Origin: Glandiceps talaboti
Lineage: Eukaryota > Hemichordata > Enteropneusta > Spengelidae
Assembly: GCF_964340395.1 (NCBI RefSeq)
Contig: NC_135563.1
Coordinates: 14,777,151 to 14,841,150 of the forward strand
DNA length: 64,000 nucleotides
Direction: 5' to 3'
The translations under genes and the position numbers were made by a program. Within the stretch, counting starts at the first letter, position 1, and the number at the start of each line of letters is the position of its first letter. Below are positions 1-10,733 of the stretch, piece by piece. The notes under the pieces are model-generated. The model did no database searches, had not been told where the DNA came from, and saw only the letters and a list, made by a program, of their open reading frames with translations.

Positions 1-103
1 AAACACGCAGGATTTTGAGGCAATCAGAGTCTTGGGGACAAAAAAGACAAATCAGAAGGTGACGTAAACATTCAGAGGACACGAGGATTAAATTTTACTC
101 ACC

Positions 104-400
104 AGTCTGTTTCCGAAATGACGAAGAAGCCAAATTATTAGGTTAATATCTACAAACTCCTCACAACGTACAGTGTCCACGGCATAACTGTCCACTCACA
201 TGAAAATCAAATCCCGGAATGATAAAACTGATAGAAACACGTGTTGCCAGATGGTTGAAATGAATTGGCCAATCACTGTTCTGTTGAATACAAAGACTTA
301 CTCATTTGTGTACACATCCTCAAACCCGATTGGCCAATATATGAACACTGCCAGGTGTGCACGTGTTTGCTGCCCGTCTTTCAACGTACACTTTCAGTAG
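104..400 (-). promoter_or_regulatory. Possible promoter and 5' exon of a minus-strand gene leaving the window
   Basis: Two identical 10-bp palindromic CCAAT boxes (ATTGGCCAAT) lie at 264-273 and 329-338, 65 bp apart. On the minus strand they are followed by a good splice-donor match (CTG|GTGAGT) at about position 103. Paired CCAAT boxes are typical of metazoan promoters bound by NF-Y. I infer a promoter plus an untranslated first exon reading left, out of the window. No coding sequence backs this up, so it remains tentative. Confidence 0.22.
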
Positions 401-1589
401 AGTGAGGATTCACCTTTTTGATGTACATTGTATTTAACTATATTGGGCCAAGAAATTTCATCTTTAATAATAAGTTTCTAAACATGTGATTGCTTGATTG
501 GCGTGACCGTGGTATAAACTGCTAACTCGGGTCAGGCTATAGTGCAGTTACCTGGTCGACTATAGCCCTTTTCTCAGCTCGTTCATTACCATTACTGAAG
601 TCATCATTCTCCTTACGCCAGAACATTCTTTTCACCTGACGCGACAGTAAAGAGACATGTAATATTACGATGATGATGAACCGAACAGATGTGTTCACCT
701 CATTAAAAAAATCTTATGATGAAATCTTCTTTTCTTCTAATACATACACTAAAAACTTTTCAAAGCATTCAACATGACATGGCAGTACTTCTGTGAGGTG
801 GATTTTGGATAACATCTACAGTGTGTACATACATACATACATACATGTCTGTGTTATTTCAACAAGTAAACGTTTAGGAAAATTAAGCCCGGGAAATGAG
901 TATACCCTGTATTTGTCATTTATGTAATTTTAAACGGTTCCTTTAATCGACACAGTTCTGAAAAGTGGGATAAAATGGGATAGGTCATAAGAAGGAGTTC
1001 CCATTCCCCAAAACACGATGTTTGACGTGCGTGTTCAATAACTCAAAATGAAGGAAAACTACTACAGCTATCCAACAGTGGTATAGTCAACTAGCCAAGC
1101 TGATGATGACGACGACCCCGTACGACACAGTAAACACTTCAAAAGTTCCTTGGATTGGATCCACAATGCATGTCAGCGACTAAAACAACTTTTGCATACA
1201 CGCTATTCTCGATGAAAAACAAAAGAAACTTCAACCAGTCGCTAGCTGGCAGCATAACTAGTGCCACTGTCTTATCTATCGGCATCTCTTTAAAAAAAAT
1301 ATTTGCAAAGTAAGGTATTTGATTTTCCAGTGCCATACAGCATGCACAGTCGCCAACTCATGCCAACATAGCAACATATTCATACAGGCATGTATGTCTT
1401 TGGGATTTAAATATCTGATTTGTATGCTGAAATAACTGTTCACATATACATGGTTTGGTGGTATATTTATAGAGATACTGTGCCAGTCAAGATTGCAACA
1501 TGGTAATTTACTGACCAACACTATATTATGCTGGCAGTTACAATATCACATTTAGGTATGTACATGTATAGATGTCAACATCTCTTAAA

Positions 1590-1745
1590 GGCCCGGTCCA
1601 GTTCAGGCTTAAAATTTAGGGGGGGGGGGGATTGGTTCAGAACAACAGAGTGATCATGTGATCCTTGTGGCATCATTGATACTATAACACTAATACAATA
1701 ACCTGGGATTGAATATGTACGAGTAGCCTTCAAAGGTGCAAGTCA
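1590..1745. repeat. Dispersed repeat fragment (related to 15655-15800)
   Basis: A GTCCAGTTCAGGCTTAAAATT-like start, a shared GATCCTT...ATCAT middle and an AACCTGGGATTGAA-like end recur in the same order at 15655-15800. Similarity is patchy and was judged by eye. This suggests an old non-autonomous element. A run of 12 G lies inside it at 1619-1630. Confidence 0.35.
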
Positions 1746-3952
1746 CACTGTGAATTATTTAAACATGTGGTACATACTTGGATGGCACAGTGATTCAAGT
1801 AACATGCTTAAATCTGTAGAACAATTCCCTATATTCCTCATGTCTCCTTACAACAAACTTCATCCCACAACTTCTGAATTGGGATGCAAACTAAAGCATG
1901 AGTGAATGCAGTGTCATACTGCATGCATGGTGAATGAATGCATGGTGAACAAAGCTAACCAATGAATACACAAGTTCTCATCATCCACTGTAGATTCAGT
2001 TTTCAAACAAATGTACTTGTCCTTCAGTGTCTGAACTAGCTAACCAAGTTCTTTCCTATAATTTGATCTAAACTCAACTGAACTCTAACTCATAAATAAT
2101 ACAAGGGAATACTAGCATTGCATACTGTATGTTTTCAGTCACTTTTATTGAAAGGTATACAAAAACATAAGTCTTCAATTTCTGTCTGGAGAGAGTAGCA
2201 CGACCCAGTTTTCAGGAATTACAAATTCCATATTTTGGAACAAATTACAGTGTAACTGGATTTTCAAATAAATCACATGTATTCGGCTACATGTAGATAC
2301 ATGATTATCCTGAATGTATACAGCTAAGGGGGCATCTCAAATTACTGCATTGGCACAGAAAGCAAAGCCAAGACTAAAACACTCCCCACCTCTTGATGAA
2401 CGTTCAAAATGCATGGTGAGAATACAAGATAGTAGTCAAGACTTATTGCGGTATTACTAGCTGAAGAAACTCTCTATGCCAAGCCACAGTTTTTGCCCAT
2501 GTAGCACAGATTGTTGTTATGTATATTTGAAATTAACATCAACAAGTTGAACTGTGTTAAATCTAAAGAGATCTTATAGATCCAATGATGATGCATCATC
2601 TGTGTTGGTAAACTTTAATATCATATTGAAATTACAAGTATGTTCCAGTGTGTCCTCTTAGTAAAATTTGACAGCCACTCATGCACACAATTTCTAGTGA
2701 CGCACCAAAATGTGGTGTTTCCCTATCTCTTACTATGCGGTGACTCACAAGAAATGCCAGTTTTATCATTTTGATTCACATCAACAACATTTTGCTATTA
2801 TTAGGGGGCACACTGGTATGTTCCAAACGCAAACGTGAAAATTGTACCTTAAAATTTTCAACTCCAAACTTCAGTGTTTGTCAGCAGATTGACCCATTAT
2901 TCAGAACTGTGACCTTACAGACAAGGAGGGTAGCCCATTAACATGATTAAGAGTGCATGAAGATTTTGTACTGCCAAGGGTGAAAGCCTTGGCTTGATGT
3001 ACATGTAGAGAACTTTTTTAGACAGTAACACCAAAAGCTTGCAATGTATATATGCATGGTAAGCAATTTAGTCAAAAAGTAGTTACAACAATCTGTATCA
3101 ATGAAATTTATGTGTTAACTTTGTTAAATCGTAAATGCCAAGTTTTCTATTGCTAACACTGAGGGATGCTTTAGAACAGTTTTGGTGAAAGGACACGAGG
3201 GAGGTTATATATGTGAAACAACTTTCACAGTTAATATTAGGCTCCATCCATCAATTAAATACTTTGTATGCCGTCCTTGAATTTCCCCAAAACCTACCAG
3301 GCAGACTGGGAAAAACAACACAATGCTAGCATGCCATGTAAAATTTACGTTTCTGTTGATTCATATTCTGTTTATACCCGTACTACACTGGTGAAATATA
3401 AATATCAAAATCCAAAGTATGATTGTCTCAAACAATTATTTAGAGATATGTGTATTTATTCTGAAGGTATTTGAATGCTTTCAATTTTATAACAGTATGA
3501 AACACTGCCTTTCATTAAAATATTGAGCAAAACAAAATGTGTTTGTTTTTTCTAATTCCGCCGACAAACCTACCCACATGTGGATGGCAAACAAAGAATT
3601 TAATTGATTGTGCCTCATAGAGAGACTAACTATTCAAATGTACATAAGAGAGTTGGCCATCTGTCATTCATTGTGTAACTGGTTTCATTATACGAGACAT
3701 AATGCGGTTACTAAAGTAATATGGTGGATATTGATCTATTATGGTGGTATACAAATAAGAAGTAAAAAACAAAGAGTGAAATTATCTCAGACTGAGTTGA
3801 GTATTATATAGCAACATGCAAATCTCATCAAAATATAAATTATTTGAATTTGACATTTTGATATCTACATCAAATACGCTTTTAAATCATTATAACGTTG
3901 CCATTTTTTTTACAGCCATCCTTGTAATTGCAGTAGCTTTTGATTTATTTCA

Positions 3953-4022
3953 AATGTGAAGCGCCTATGAGCACTGTCGTGGATATATGGCACTATATAA
4001 ATGTTTATTATTATTATATATT
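3953..4022 (+). repeat. SINE/MITE-like 3' tail
   Basis: The segment reads GAAGCGCC...GAGCACT...GTGG...GGCACTATATAAATG followed by a TTATTATTATTA run. A GCGCC...TATATAAAT...(ATT)n ending is a recurrent 3' tail of short interspersed elements in many invertebrate genomes, which is family knowledge. The 5' limit of this element is not visible to me. On the other strand the ATT run supplies a possible BRF2 polyadenylation hexamer. Confidence 0.4.
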
Positions 4023-4388
4023 ATATTTTCTGAACTTTCCTTCTCTCTCAAAAATTCAATTTCTTCATCCTATATCTGTCCTTGTCTTTGCACTTTTTAT
4101 AAAATTATGAAACATTCCAAATCGATTCATCCACAAGTAGTTCTCTACCTCCACTTTTGATTGAGAAACAGATATGATGTTTCGAAAAAATCGTGTCCTT
4201 CTTCAGTGGCTAACTAGATTTGTCAGAATGATCCAAATTTGCTGGAGGTGTTGAGTAATCACAGGTGTGACAATTCAAAAAATTCCAAATCGCTTTGTAA
4301 AACAGACATATCCTGAAATAAAGCTACTACCGGTATATGTATAGCTTTGGCTTCTGTGAAATGTCAGTGAACATAGCAATGGGTTTTT

Positions 4389-5657
4389 TCATTTCTTCTT
4401 CTTTTTTCTTGGATTTACGAGGGAGTCTTCTAAAGCACCTTGCAATGTAGTGTAAACAGCAGAATTAAGAGAAACTTCTTCCGGCGTTTTGAGGTACTTA
4501 AATAATTCAGCATCCGCTACATCGTCTTCTGTTAGTTCTGGCGAGTTAGACACAAGCTGAACAGGGTGCTCGTCATAGATGCTCACCTCTGTATCTTTAC
4601 TTTCCTTTTTTGTTTTTTTTATACAGGGGGTAAACAGCAGTGGTGCTGGAGGAGGAGATGTGTCACTTGGAGGAGGGGAAATCTCACTTCCATGTTCATT
4701 GTCGTTATCTTCATCACTAACCGAAACTGGTAGTATTTTGGCACTTGAGGTCAACATAGCTTCATACTTCAAGATATCTTCCAAGTGATGGAGAACGTTG
4801 TGTTTATCTAAGTTGTCTGCAAGTACCCATGGTAATTCATTTGCCAGTCGCAACAATACTTCCTCCATTTCACTTATCCGCCTTCGTGCTGAAGCATCTA
4901 CTCTAAGTTTGAACGTTCTACAAAATACTGTATAGTTCACACCTTTTTTGGAAGATTCAAAGGAGGACTTCCATACTAGATATGCCGCAGCTAGTATAAC
5001 TGGTTGGGGTTGGCGGCCACATGTTATCCATGTCTCTTTAGCCAACTGTACAACACTTATTGTCTTTTCAACTATGGCAGAGTCTGTGATACCATAATCT
5101 TTCAAAGTAGTCTCAACTATATCTTCAACCCTGAGACTGGAGATTTCAATATTAAACTCTTCTACAAGTAATTTCAAAATGGAACAGATGACATCCTTAG
5201 GACATGACATAATGTCCTCCATTTGTTTGAAAGTTATTGGCCACCCAGCTTGTCGACACACAGCATAAATGCAACATCCGGCAAGGACGTATTTCTTTTC
5301 TAAAGAAAGCATCTTGAATGTTGACGAATCATATGCCCGTTCATATAAAGTCAGAGCCTCACATCGCATCACTTTTGTTATTTTCAAACTAACACCCAAT
5401 ATTTTAATGTTGCGAATTCCCTCTTTTCTACCTTTCGAGAGTACCTTACGATCAAAATCTCTGTACTTTTTCTGTAATACTGATGAAGGAACTGAACCAT
5501 CATTGAAAAAGAATGTCCCTGTGGCATCTGGCTCTGCTTGGTAGCATTCGTCCTCTGATATGACTGCACCACAGTTCGTACAAACTTTCTGTTCCTGAGT
5601 GTAATGAGAGTCTAGCTCAACAGCAGCCTCACCACACTGAGGACATTTGGTTGGCAT
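4389..5657 (-). CDS. BRF2: Transcription factor IIIB 50 kDa subunit (BRF2-like)
   Basis: This is a 422-residue TFIIB-related factor of the RNA polymerase III machinery. In vertebrates BRF2 joins TBP and BDP1 on gene-external (type 3) promoters such as U6, 7SK and tRNA-Sec. Seen here: an N-terminal zinc ribbon with Cys5, Cys8, Cys26 and Cys29; two cyclin-like repeats at roughly 70-165 and 170-275, the second containing the GRQPQPVILAAAYL helix; an acidic, Pro/Ser-rich linker (about 313-340); a C-terminal segment with FTPCIKK (Cys345) and ELFKYLKTPEEV (385-395); and a lysine tail. Length matches the human protein (about 419 residues). The C-terminal motifs fit human LPPC...EQYLRTPQEV as I remember it, which would align Cys345 with the redox-sensing Cys361. 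The start has A at -3. The frame is one uninterrupted exon, whereas vertebrate BRF2 has introns. A foldback element lies about 200 bp upstream. Confidence 0.93.
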   Translation of the reverse strand: MPTKCPQCGEAAVELDSHYTQEQKVCTNCGAVISEDECYQAEPDATGTFFFNDGSVPSSVLQKKYRDFDRKVLSKGRKEGIRNIKILGVSLKITKVMRCEALTLYERAYDSSTFKMLSLEKKYVLAGCCIYAVCRQAGWPITFKQMEDIMSCPKDVICSILKLLVEEFNIEISSLRVEDIVETTLKDYGITDSAIVEKTISVVQLAKETWITCGRQPQPVILAAAYLVWKSSFESSKKGVNYTVFCRTFKLRVDASARRRISEMEEVLLRLANELPWVLADNLDKHNVLHHLEDILKYEAMLTSSAKILPVSVSDEDNDNEHGSEISPPPSDTSPPPAPLLFTPCIKKTKKESKDTEVSIYDEHPVQLVSNSPELTEDDVADAELFKYLKTPEEVSLNSAVYTTLQGALEDSLVNPRKKKKK

Positions 5658-5861
5658 AATGATCTTTTACCACCACTAAGATTCAAAGAAACAAAGGAAA
5701 GAAATATATCAAACATAAATTCTCTGCAATATCTTACCCAGCAGTGCTATCAACCTTTCATTCACGATATACTCATGTGAGTTATCTTGCTAGTAACTTG
5801 TAAATATAATATGTACAAGCATTTCAGCATAACAAAGTTTGTACACGTACACGTATTACAC

Positions 5862-6443
5862 CATGCTTTAGCTCTATATGTATACGCTGTGGGGTTTCGA
5901 CACATCTTCTCCCCTCTGTTATGGTTCTTCCTTATCTAAAAAAGTGAGACTGAGGACAGATTTCATTTGCACGGATTTTCGGTAGGTAAACCCACCCATA
6001 CCCTTGCTAATGACTACAAAAAGTACACAAAATAACTTTAGATCATTAAATGCAACCTAGGTCTTGTCTATTCTGTCAATTCTTGTCTTACATTCGCTTG
6101 TGCTGCAAAACACACGATATATATGTACAGCTGCTTAAATGTGTACATGGTTGTGCGCATGTGCAATATTGAGTTAATCTGTTTGCATGACTTACCATTG
6201 TCTGTTTTGCAACTCGAGTGAACGTACGACAAGAATTGACAGCATAGACAGATATAGGTTGAATTTACTGATTTACAGTTCATTTCTGTATTTCATTTGG
6301 TCATTAGCAAGTGTACGGTTTTTATTCCCAAAATCTGTGCGAATGAAAATTGTTCACAGTCTCGCTGTTTGAGGTAGGGAAGAACCATAGCAGAGGGGAG
6401 AAGATGTGTTGAAACCCCATAGCATATACATCCAGAGCTAACC
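5862..6443. mobile_element. Foldback element with arms of about 250 bp
   Basis: The left arm (5862 to about 6125) and right arm (about 6192 to 6443) are reverse complements over nearly their whole length, with scattered substitutions and small indels. Anchor matches include GGGGTTTCGACACATCTTC with its complement at 6398-6417, TTGCTAATGAC with its complement near 6298-6308, and CTGTCAATTCTTGTC with its complement near 6230-6245. The loop is about 65 bp. No transposase frame is present and I could not settle a target-site duplication. This layout fits a foldback or MITE-type non-autonomous DNA transposon. It sits about 200 bp 5' of the BRF2 start codon, so it may lie in or against that promoter. 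Short frames inside it are not genes. Confidence 0.8.
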
Positions 6444-7530
6444 ATGCATGAGCAAAGTTAAACAAAAAATATGGAATACAAAAATGTATATACATGTACT
6501 GTGGTTGATCTATGTCACGACAATGTGAGTCACTGGTTCAGCTGCGTTTGAAATCTGAGACAAAGCGTTCAAAATTACTGTAATACTGTAATTATACATG
6601 TATTGCAATGCCCAAGGAAATCAAACATTCACGGTGTACTGAATGAAAGAAAAAAAGCTACATAAATGTCAAGAAGCACTCATGAAAAATTTGACATGTG
6701 CTTGTTGATTTATCTGAACTGTTCTGTCTGTAAATAGTGTAATAAACAGCGTACGCACTGACCAAAGGCAGTTGCCACCTGGGTGACCTGGTAATATAAC
6801 ACATGACCTAGGCTTTGCAAAATTGCACTGCAAATGAAAGTGACAACTCCCGGACACGGCACTGGAAGGGTACATGTATATATGGTATATAGGTGAACTT
6901 ACCGTTGAATAAACCTTGGTAGACGAGAGGGCTGTGTGTGTTGCAATCTTCCGCACAATCAAACTTGCAAGTTTTTGATGACTACATCAACATTTTGGAG
7001 AGAACGACGAGAGAATGACGAGTAATATGTTGTCATTTTTAAAAATGGCAGATATTTTGGTTTGTTGGTTTGTTTGGTGCTCTCCACCGACAGAAGAGCG
7101 CCATCAAGCGTCAAGAGTTCGTCGTGTGATTGCAATGCAATGCAATGGTACATGGTGTGTGCTTACTTTGTACCTCTGGTTCGAAACAAAAAAACAACCA
7201 GAGACGTTGCTACGTGAGCGCTAGCATTTAATCATCTTGACAAAAAAAGCAATTTTCAATGTATATATATCTAACACACTGTTTACTCTTAACTCAGGGA
7301 AAAATACATAAAACGTTTCATAATTTTAACCACAATTAAGCATGTTTGGTTGATATCCATTGTTAAATCGTAACAGCTTGTAGTCCTTGGATTGGAGCAA
7401 TTCATATGTAAAAAGTAAACTGTGGTAATATCATTAAATATGTATTGTTCTTGGAAACACAATTATATACTTCGGTTTCCATAAACAGACATTTAGAGTC
7501 ACACAATGTGGATTGTTAGCCAGTGTTTAG
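6444..7530. other. Intergenic, no supported gene
   Basis: Open frames here are short and overlap on both strands without recognisable domains or splice context. I see nothing else in it. Confidence 0.5.
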
Positions 7531-7531
7531 T

Positions 7532-7759
<228 letters not shown>

Positions 7760-7796
7760 GTCAGTGGTAAGATTTGTGCGGCTTGGTCGAAGGATG

Positions 7797-7834
7797 CATT
7801 CGATCATGCATACCAGTATATGCATGATCGAATG
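7797..7834. repeat. 16-bp hairpin beside a (TA)n tract
   Basis: CATTCGATCATGCATA (7797-7812) is followed by a 6-nt spacer and its exact reverse complement (7819-7834). It lies 40 bp right of the (TA)n array. It may be the remnant of a foldback element; no gene is attached to it. Confidence 0.7.
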
Positions 7835-8109
7835 TTTGTCCAGTGTGATAATCTCCCAGCAGATGAGAGATTAAGCAAACTGTTAATGTAAGTGATATCT
7901 CGCCAATTATAAGATAAGGGATGTTTTAATTAAGATAAGAGGCCAATAATGGACAAGGTGTCTTTACTTAGTCAATAAAGAAAAGAGAGAATTACATACA
8001 GCCTCAGACTTTTAGTGGTCTGAGATATAGCTGAGAGCAAAGTAACCAGGGAAAGAAAAAAGAAATAGTTTTAAAACATGCTCGCTTCTCCCTGTGCATG
8101 TACTACCAT

Positions 8110-8356
8110 TAGTCGGATGTTTACACTCACGGCATAATGCGTTAATTTGGGCAAATAGTGAGTTTGTTTTAGCAAGCTACTAATTAATGCAAAGCTGATA
8201 AACTCAGATAAGACATTGATATCAGGTAGGAATTAGAAAAAAAAAGTGAGAGGAAACAGTATTTAAAACTGTATTTGAAATATACAGAAAATAATATTAG
8301 AAATCCGGAAAATCGCGAGTACAAAATTGATCATTAGTCCTTTAGCCTGTGTGCAT
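8110..8356 (-). mobile_element. MITE copy 2 (reverse, one TIR missing)
   Basis: Read on the minus strand this aligns with most of the intact element at 44893-45235. The match covers the TIR (CGCGATTTTCCGGATTTCT), the internal TTTCCTCTCAC block, a GATAAGAC-type block and the GTTTACATTCACTGCGC-like block. The TIR expected at the left end (before 8110) is absent. The surviving TIR ends only about 135 bp before the start codon of the sulfotransferase gene and could therefore lie in its promoter or 5' UTR. Confidence 0.75.
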
Positions 8357-8492
8357 ACGTTGCTTTGTGACCCTGTGTATACCTGTATGTATTCACTCTG
8401 ATGATTACTTTTCACCGAGAGTGGGTGGAGCTATCCAGTCATTGACATCACGGCGTCCGGGCCAGAGTACGGTGTACATACTACGAGTAAAC

Positions 8493-10733
8493 ATGGCAAG
8501 ACATCGTACACTGTACTCGCTGGTGTTTCTCCTGATTTTGTGTATGTTTACGGTTTTATATATATATATCAAGGATATTAACCCAGAGCGTTTGAGGTAA
8601 GAAATCTATATACATAAATTACCAGTACAAATCGTATGTACACATTCGGTTTAGTGTATGCCTCAGTGATGTCTTGCATCCATTGATGTATATAGTATTA
8701 ATCGTACTCGTGGAAGTATAACCAAGCCATCAATCATAGATAGAATAGTATCTACCTCACCATTCCGGTTACAATGAAAACACGTGAAATAATTCTGATC
8801 TCCTCTGTTACCGTTGCATTGACAAAATTCGGTGAACTATGTGAAGTGCACCATGAAGTTGAAAACAAATTTAATGTGTGCAAGACAGAAAACATACAGA
8901 TTTGCTGCTAGTGCTAGATAACAAAAGAATATGGTTTACCTAATTATAACTTGATCTAGAGTTCGTGACTTGGTGTTTTTGGTACTTCGTGTAATACATT
9001 TTCATATGGTAAAGTGTTGGCACAGTTCTAGACAATATTTACATAATTTTTATTGTCCGATATACAAAGTCAGACAGAATTCAAAGTTTGACATACGGTA
9101 TATTGACATGACAACAAGAATCATGATGACGTGGCAATACTTGAATTATACACGTACACGTACTCACAGCTACATCAATTCCGTCTCTTTGCAATCTTCA
9201 TTTCTCATTCTATCATGACTATGTAGATGGCGCCATCCATTTCTGGTAGCCCAATAGGTTTCACACAAGTTTTAGAGTTCTGTGTGCAACTGCCAATTGA
9301 CACCTGGTCGAAGTATTGTTAACCTACACCGGTATTCCAGGAAGAGTCATTCACTTGTGGCCTAATGAGGACATAGTCTATATGAATGTATAAAACTGCA
9401 GCTGGTGACTCAATGTTCGAATCATATCATATCATGTGTGGCTAGGGCAGTAGGATATGTTCATCTATCGCACTATTCGAATTTCTATCAAATTCAATTT
9501 ACAGGCAAGTCTTATATAATTTGAATTCTCAGTGACGTTCAGTTGCAACTGATTAACTGTATATATTCAGAAACATTTCATTTTTTTAAATTCAGATTTA
9601 TTATGGATGGACAACGTGGTTTCTCAAATGAAGATATGGCTGAAGGGCATTGGAACAATTCAAGCTGTAATCATCTTCGCAATGACCAATCGGACGATGT
9701 CTTAGAAAGGTTTCCATGGATCGCTCGTAGGAATTTTCTTCCAAATTTTTTTATAGCGAGAGACAACGGAAAGCAGAAGCTACCTCCCCATAACACTTAC
9801 TCGACTGCAACTATAGCGTTCCTTCACAATCAGAAATCAGGAGGGTCGACATCGAAAAAATGTTTATCAAACATTGCAGCCAACATGAGTATTGATAAAC
9901 CTACTCTAATTTGGAATGGAAATGCTGGCCGTTTTTATGACGACTTGTCGAGAAATTCTAATAAACTGACGAGATTTTACATGGGAGGACACACGTTCAG
10001 AATGTGTGACTTCATTGCCGCTCCCTGTGCCTACTTCACCGTTGTCCGTGATCCGTACGAACGAGCTATATCATCCTATCAATACTGCAAAGACCGTCGT
10101 GAGCTGCAGTGCTGGATGGATGACGCTAATGAAGTCTCTCTCAGGGACTGGGCTCTCTCACAGGGTAGTTTCTTCTTCAGGCAGTTCTTATACAACCCGG
10201 AATTTTGCACTGCAACTTATGACGATCTCATAGAAGAATTGAAACAAAATCGGAATATTTCAATGCCCACCAAGAATATTCCCTGTTGGTATAGAAACCT
10301 ACTGATTCTTGACAAGCGAATGGATAAAGCTGACAAAATAGCAGTTCTGAACTATGTTTTGGAAAACTTAGATAATTGGTTTGCAGTAATAGGCGTTACT
10401 GAGGAATATGACATGCTGTTTGAGCTCCTTGAATATACGTTCAAACTCCCATTCGTTGATTTATGCACAGGTAGAAAAGTCAATTACAATGCATATCGGG
10501 CTGAAGGTGAACGTTTAGACAACACAAAGTCTATCACAGACAGACACGACATCGTTCTCAAACTGAAAAAGAGTTTATTTGTAGATACAGATGTATTTGA
10601 AGCCTTATACTTTGACCTCAGAATTTACGAAAAAGCTCGAGAAATCTACCTAAAAGAAAGAAACGAGTATCTAAAAGCGAAGATTAAGATTCATCCCCAG
10701 AATTTCTCTGAGTTTGATGAAAATCAACAGTAA
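8493..10733 (+). CDS. Golgi-type membrane sulfotransferase (two exons)
   Basis: Exon 1 is 8493-8596, ending in a GAG|GTAAGA donor in phase 2. Exon 2 is 9596-10733, after a TTTTTTTAAATTCAG acceptor. Splicing gives 413 residues: a short basic N-terminus, one membrane helix at about 7-26 (LYSLVFLLILCMFTV), then a lumenal catalytic domain, as in type II Golgi sulfotransferases. FLHNQKSGGST (residues 110-120, Lys115) is the 5'-phosphosulfate-binding loop. VVRDPYERAISSY (184-196, with Arg186 and Ser194) is the 3'-phosphate-binding motif of PAPS. These match the Sulfotransfer_2 superfamily that includes heparan and uronyl sulfotransferases. The glycan substrate cannot be read from sequence. The start has A at -3 and G at +4. 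The usual Pro-Lys-Thr of the loop is Gln-Lys-Ser here, but the key Lys is kept. A MITE fragment lies immediately upstream. I am sure of the fold and motifs; the exon join rests on phase and consensus. Confidence 0.85.

Larger units (their letters stand above)
1..4388. other. Non-coding region left of BRF2
   Basis: I see no supportable coding exon here. The open frames present are under about 90 codons and match nothing I recognise. Contents noted separately are twin CCAAT boxes (264-338), a short CATA run (826-846), a G12 run (1619-1630), a repeat shared with 15655-15800, and a SINE-like tail (3953-4022). Minus-strand polyadenylation hexamers (TTTATT on the plus strand) occur near 4003 and 2143. 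Some of this stretch could therefore be 3' UTR of the BRF2 transcript, but nothing fixes its length. Confidence 0.5.

Noticed and set aside
5269-5572. Frames overlapping BRF2 on both strands
   Set aside because: They are shadows of the BRF2 coding frame, which has clear domain support.
6068-6372. Small frames inside the foldback
   Set aside because: They lie within inverted-repeat arms and have no conserved domain.
9543-9602. Upstream start at 9543 for the sulfotransferase
   Set aside because: The frame before 9596 is intron sequence with a polypyrimidine tract and AG; splicing from 8596 supplies a proper signal anchor and matches in phase.
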